Below are positions 12,134 through 12,159 of a DNA stretch of 12,159 bases, in pieces. The notes beneath the pieces are model-generated. The model was not told the origin of the DNA, did no database searches, and saw nothing but the letters and a program-made list of their open reading frames with translations. The stretch comes from JAMCZU01 sp964479405 (GTDB lineage: Bacteria; Patescibacteriota; UBA1384; UBA12157; JAENIV01): the NCBI GenBank assembly GCA_964479405.1, contig CAYZMA010000031.1:1-12159 (forward strand). Reading direction: 5' to 3'. Every line of letters begins with the position of its first letter. The stretch's first letter is position 1. Position numbers and translations under genes: made by a program.

Positions 12134-12159
12134 ATGGGACAGCCATTTAGTCATTTAAA
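12134..12159 (+). CDS. Possible start of a further gene, cut by the window edge
   Basis: An ATG at 12134 opens a frame of eight codons (MGQPFSHL) to the edge. TAAAAT at 12122-12127 lies six bases upstream, the same -10 to ATG spacing as at 717, and there is no ribosome site, so it would be leaderless. The sequence is not a GatA start. Too short to identify. Confidence 0.25.

Noticed and set aside
12037..12150. 38-codon plus-strand frame after gatC
   Set aside because: No ribosome site or promoter at the right distance, no recognisable family, and it is antisense in register to a more protein-like frame.

Overview
The window looks like a chromosomal segment of a Candidate Phyla Radiation (Patescibacteria) bacterium, probably Parcubacteria- or Microgenomates-like. 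The evidence is AT-rich DNA, tightly packed genes with 1-4 bp overlaps, a CvpA-CAP fusion protein, a PaaX/Cas2-like regulator, a bL9 reduced to its N-terminal domain, type IV pilin-like proteins, and start codons placed directly behind extended -10 boxes. UGA is used as an ordinary stop codon (the cysteine desulfurase and mnmA end with it), so this is not one of the lineages that read UGA as glycine. A run of 10 N at 10248-10257 shows that this is a scaffolded, probably metagenomic, assembly.

Layout. 1-695: 3' end of a cysteine desulfurase gene overlapping an IscU/NifU-type scaffold gene (Fe-S cluster and sulfur supply). 717-2478: a membrane CvpA-CAP protein, then folD (one-carbon metabolism). 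2554-3256: a minus-strand PaaX-like repressor with a Cas2-like C-terminal domain, bracketed by two 39-bp two-level palindromes. 3338-3603: a small three-helix membrane protein gene broken by a one-base frameshift. 3687-6354: mnmA, a C-terminal processing protease and a shortened rplI, joined by overlaps. 6388-7098: a membrane-anchored pilin-like protein. 7219-8679: the lemA-htpX pair. 8805-9422: a type IV pilin followed by a clear intrinsic terminator. 9537-11951: ligA and gatC, in the same frame and separated by one stop codon. 11952-12159: a non-coding or degraded stretch with hairpins, possible remnants of a minus-strand gene, and the start of a possible further gene.

Functional links. The desulfurase and scaffold supply sulfur that MnmA needs for tRNA 2-thiouridine. 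LemA with HtpX and the S41 protease fit envelope protein quality control. The pilin and pilin-like proteins fit the type IV pilus apparatus common in these reduced, probably episymbiotic cells. FolD, LigA, bL9 and GatC are housekeeping.

The most striking feature is the load of small repeats, many in frame inside essential genes. They comprise 21-bp palindromes with compensatory arm changes, 16-bp TCCGCCA palindromes, two elements with GTCAT...ATGAC ends, and AT-rich micro-repeats. The second highlight is the palindrome-bracketed PaaX/Cas2-like gene. The third is recurrent leaderless transcription from TGnTATAAT boxes. I see no CRISPR array, rRNA, tRNA or complete transposon.
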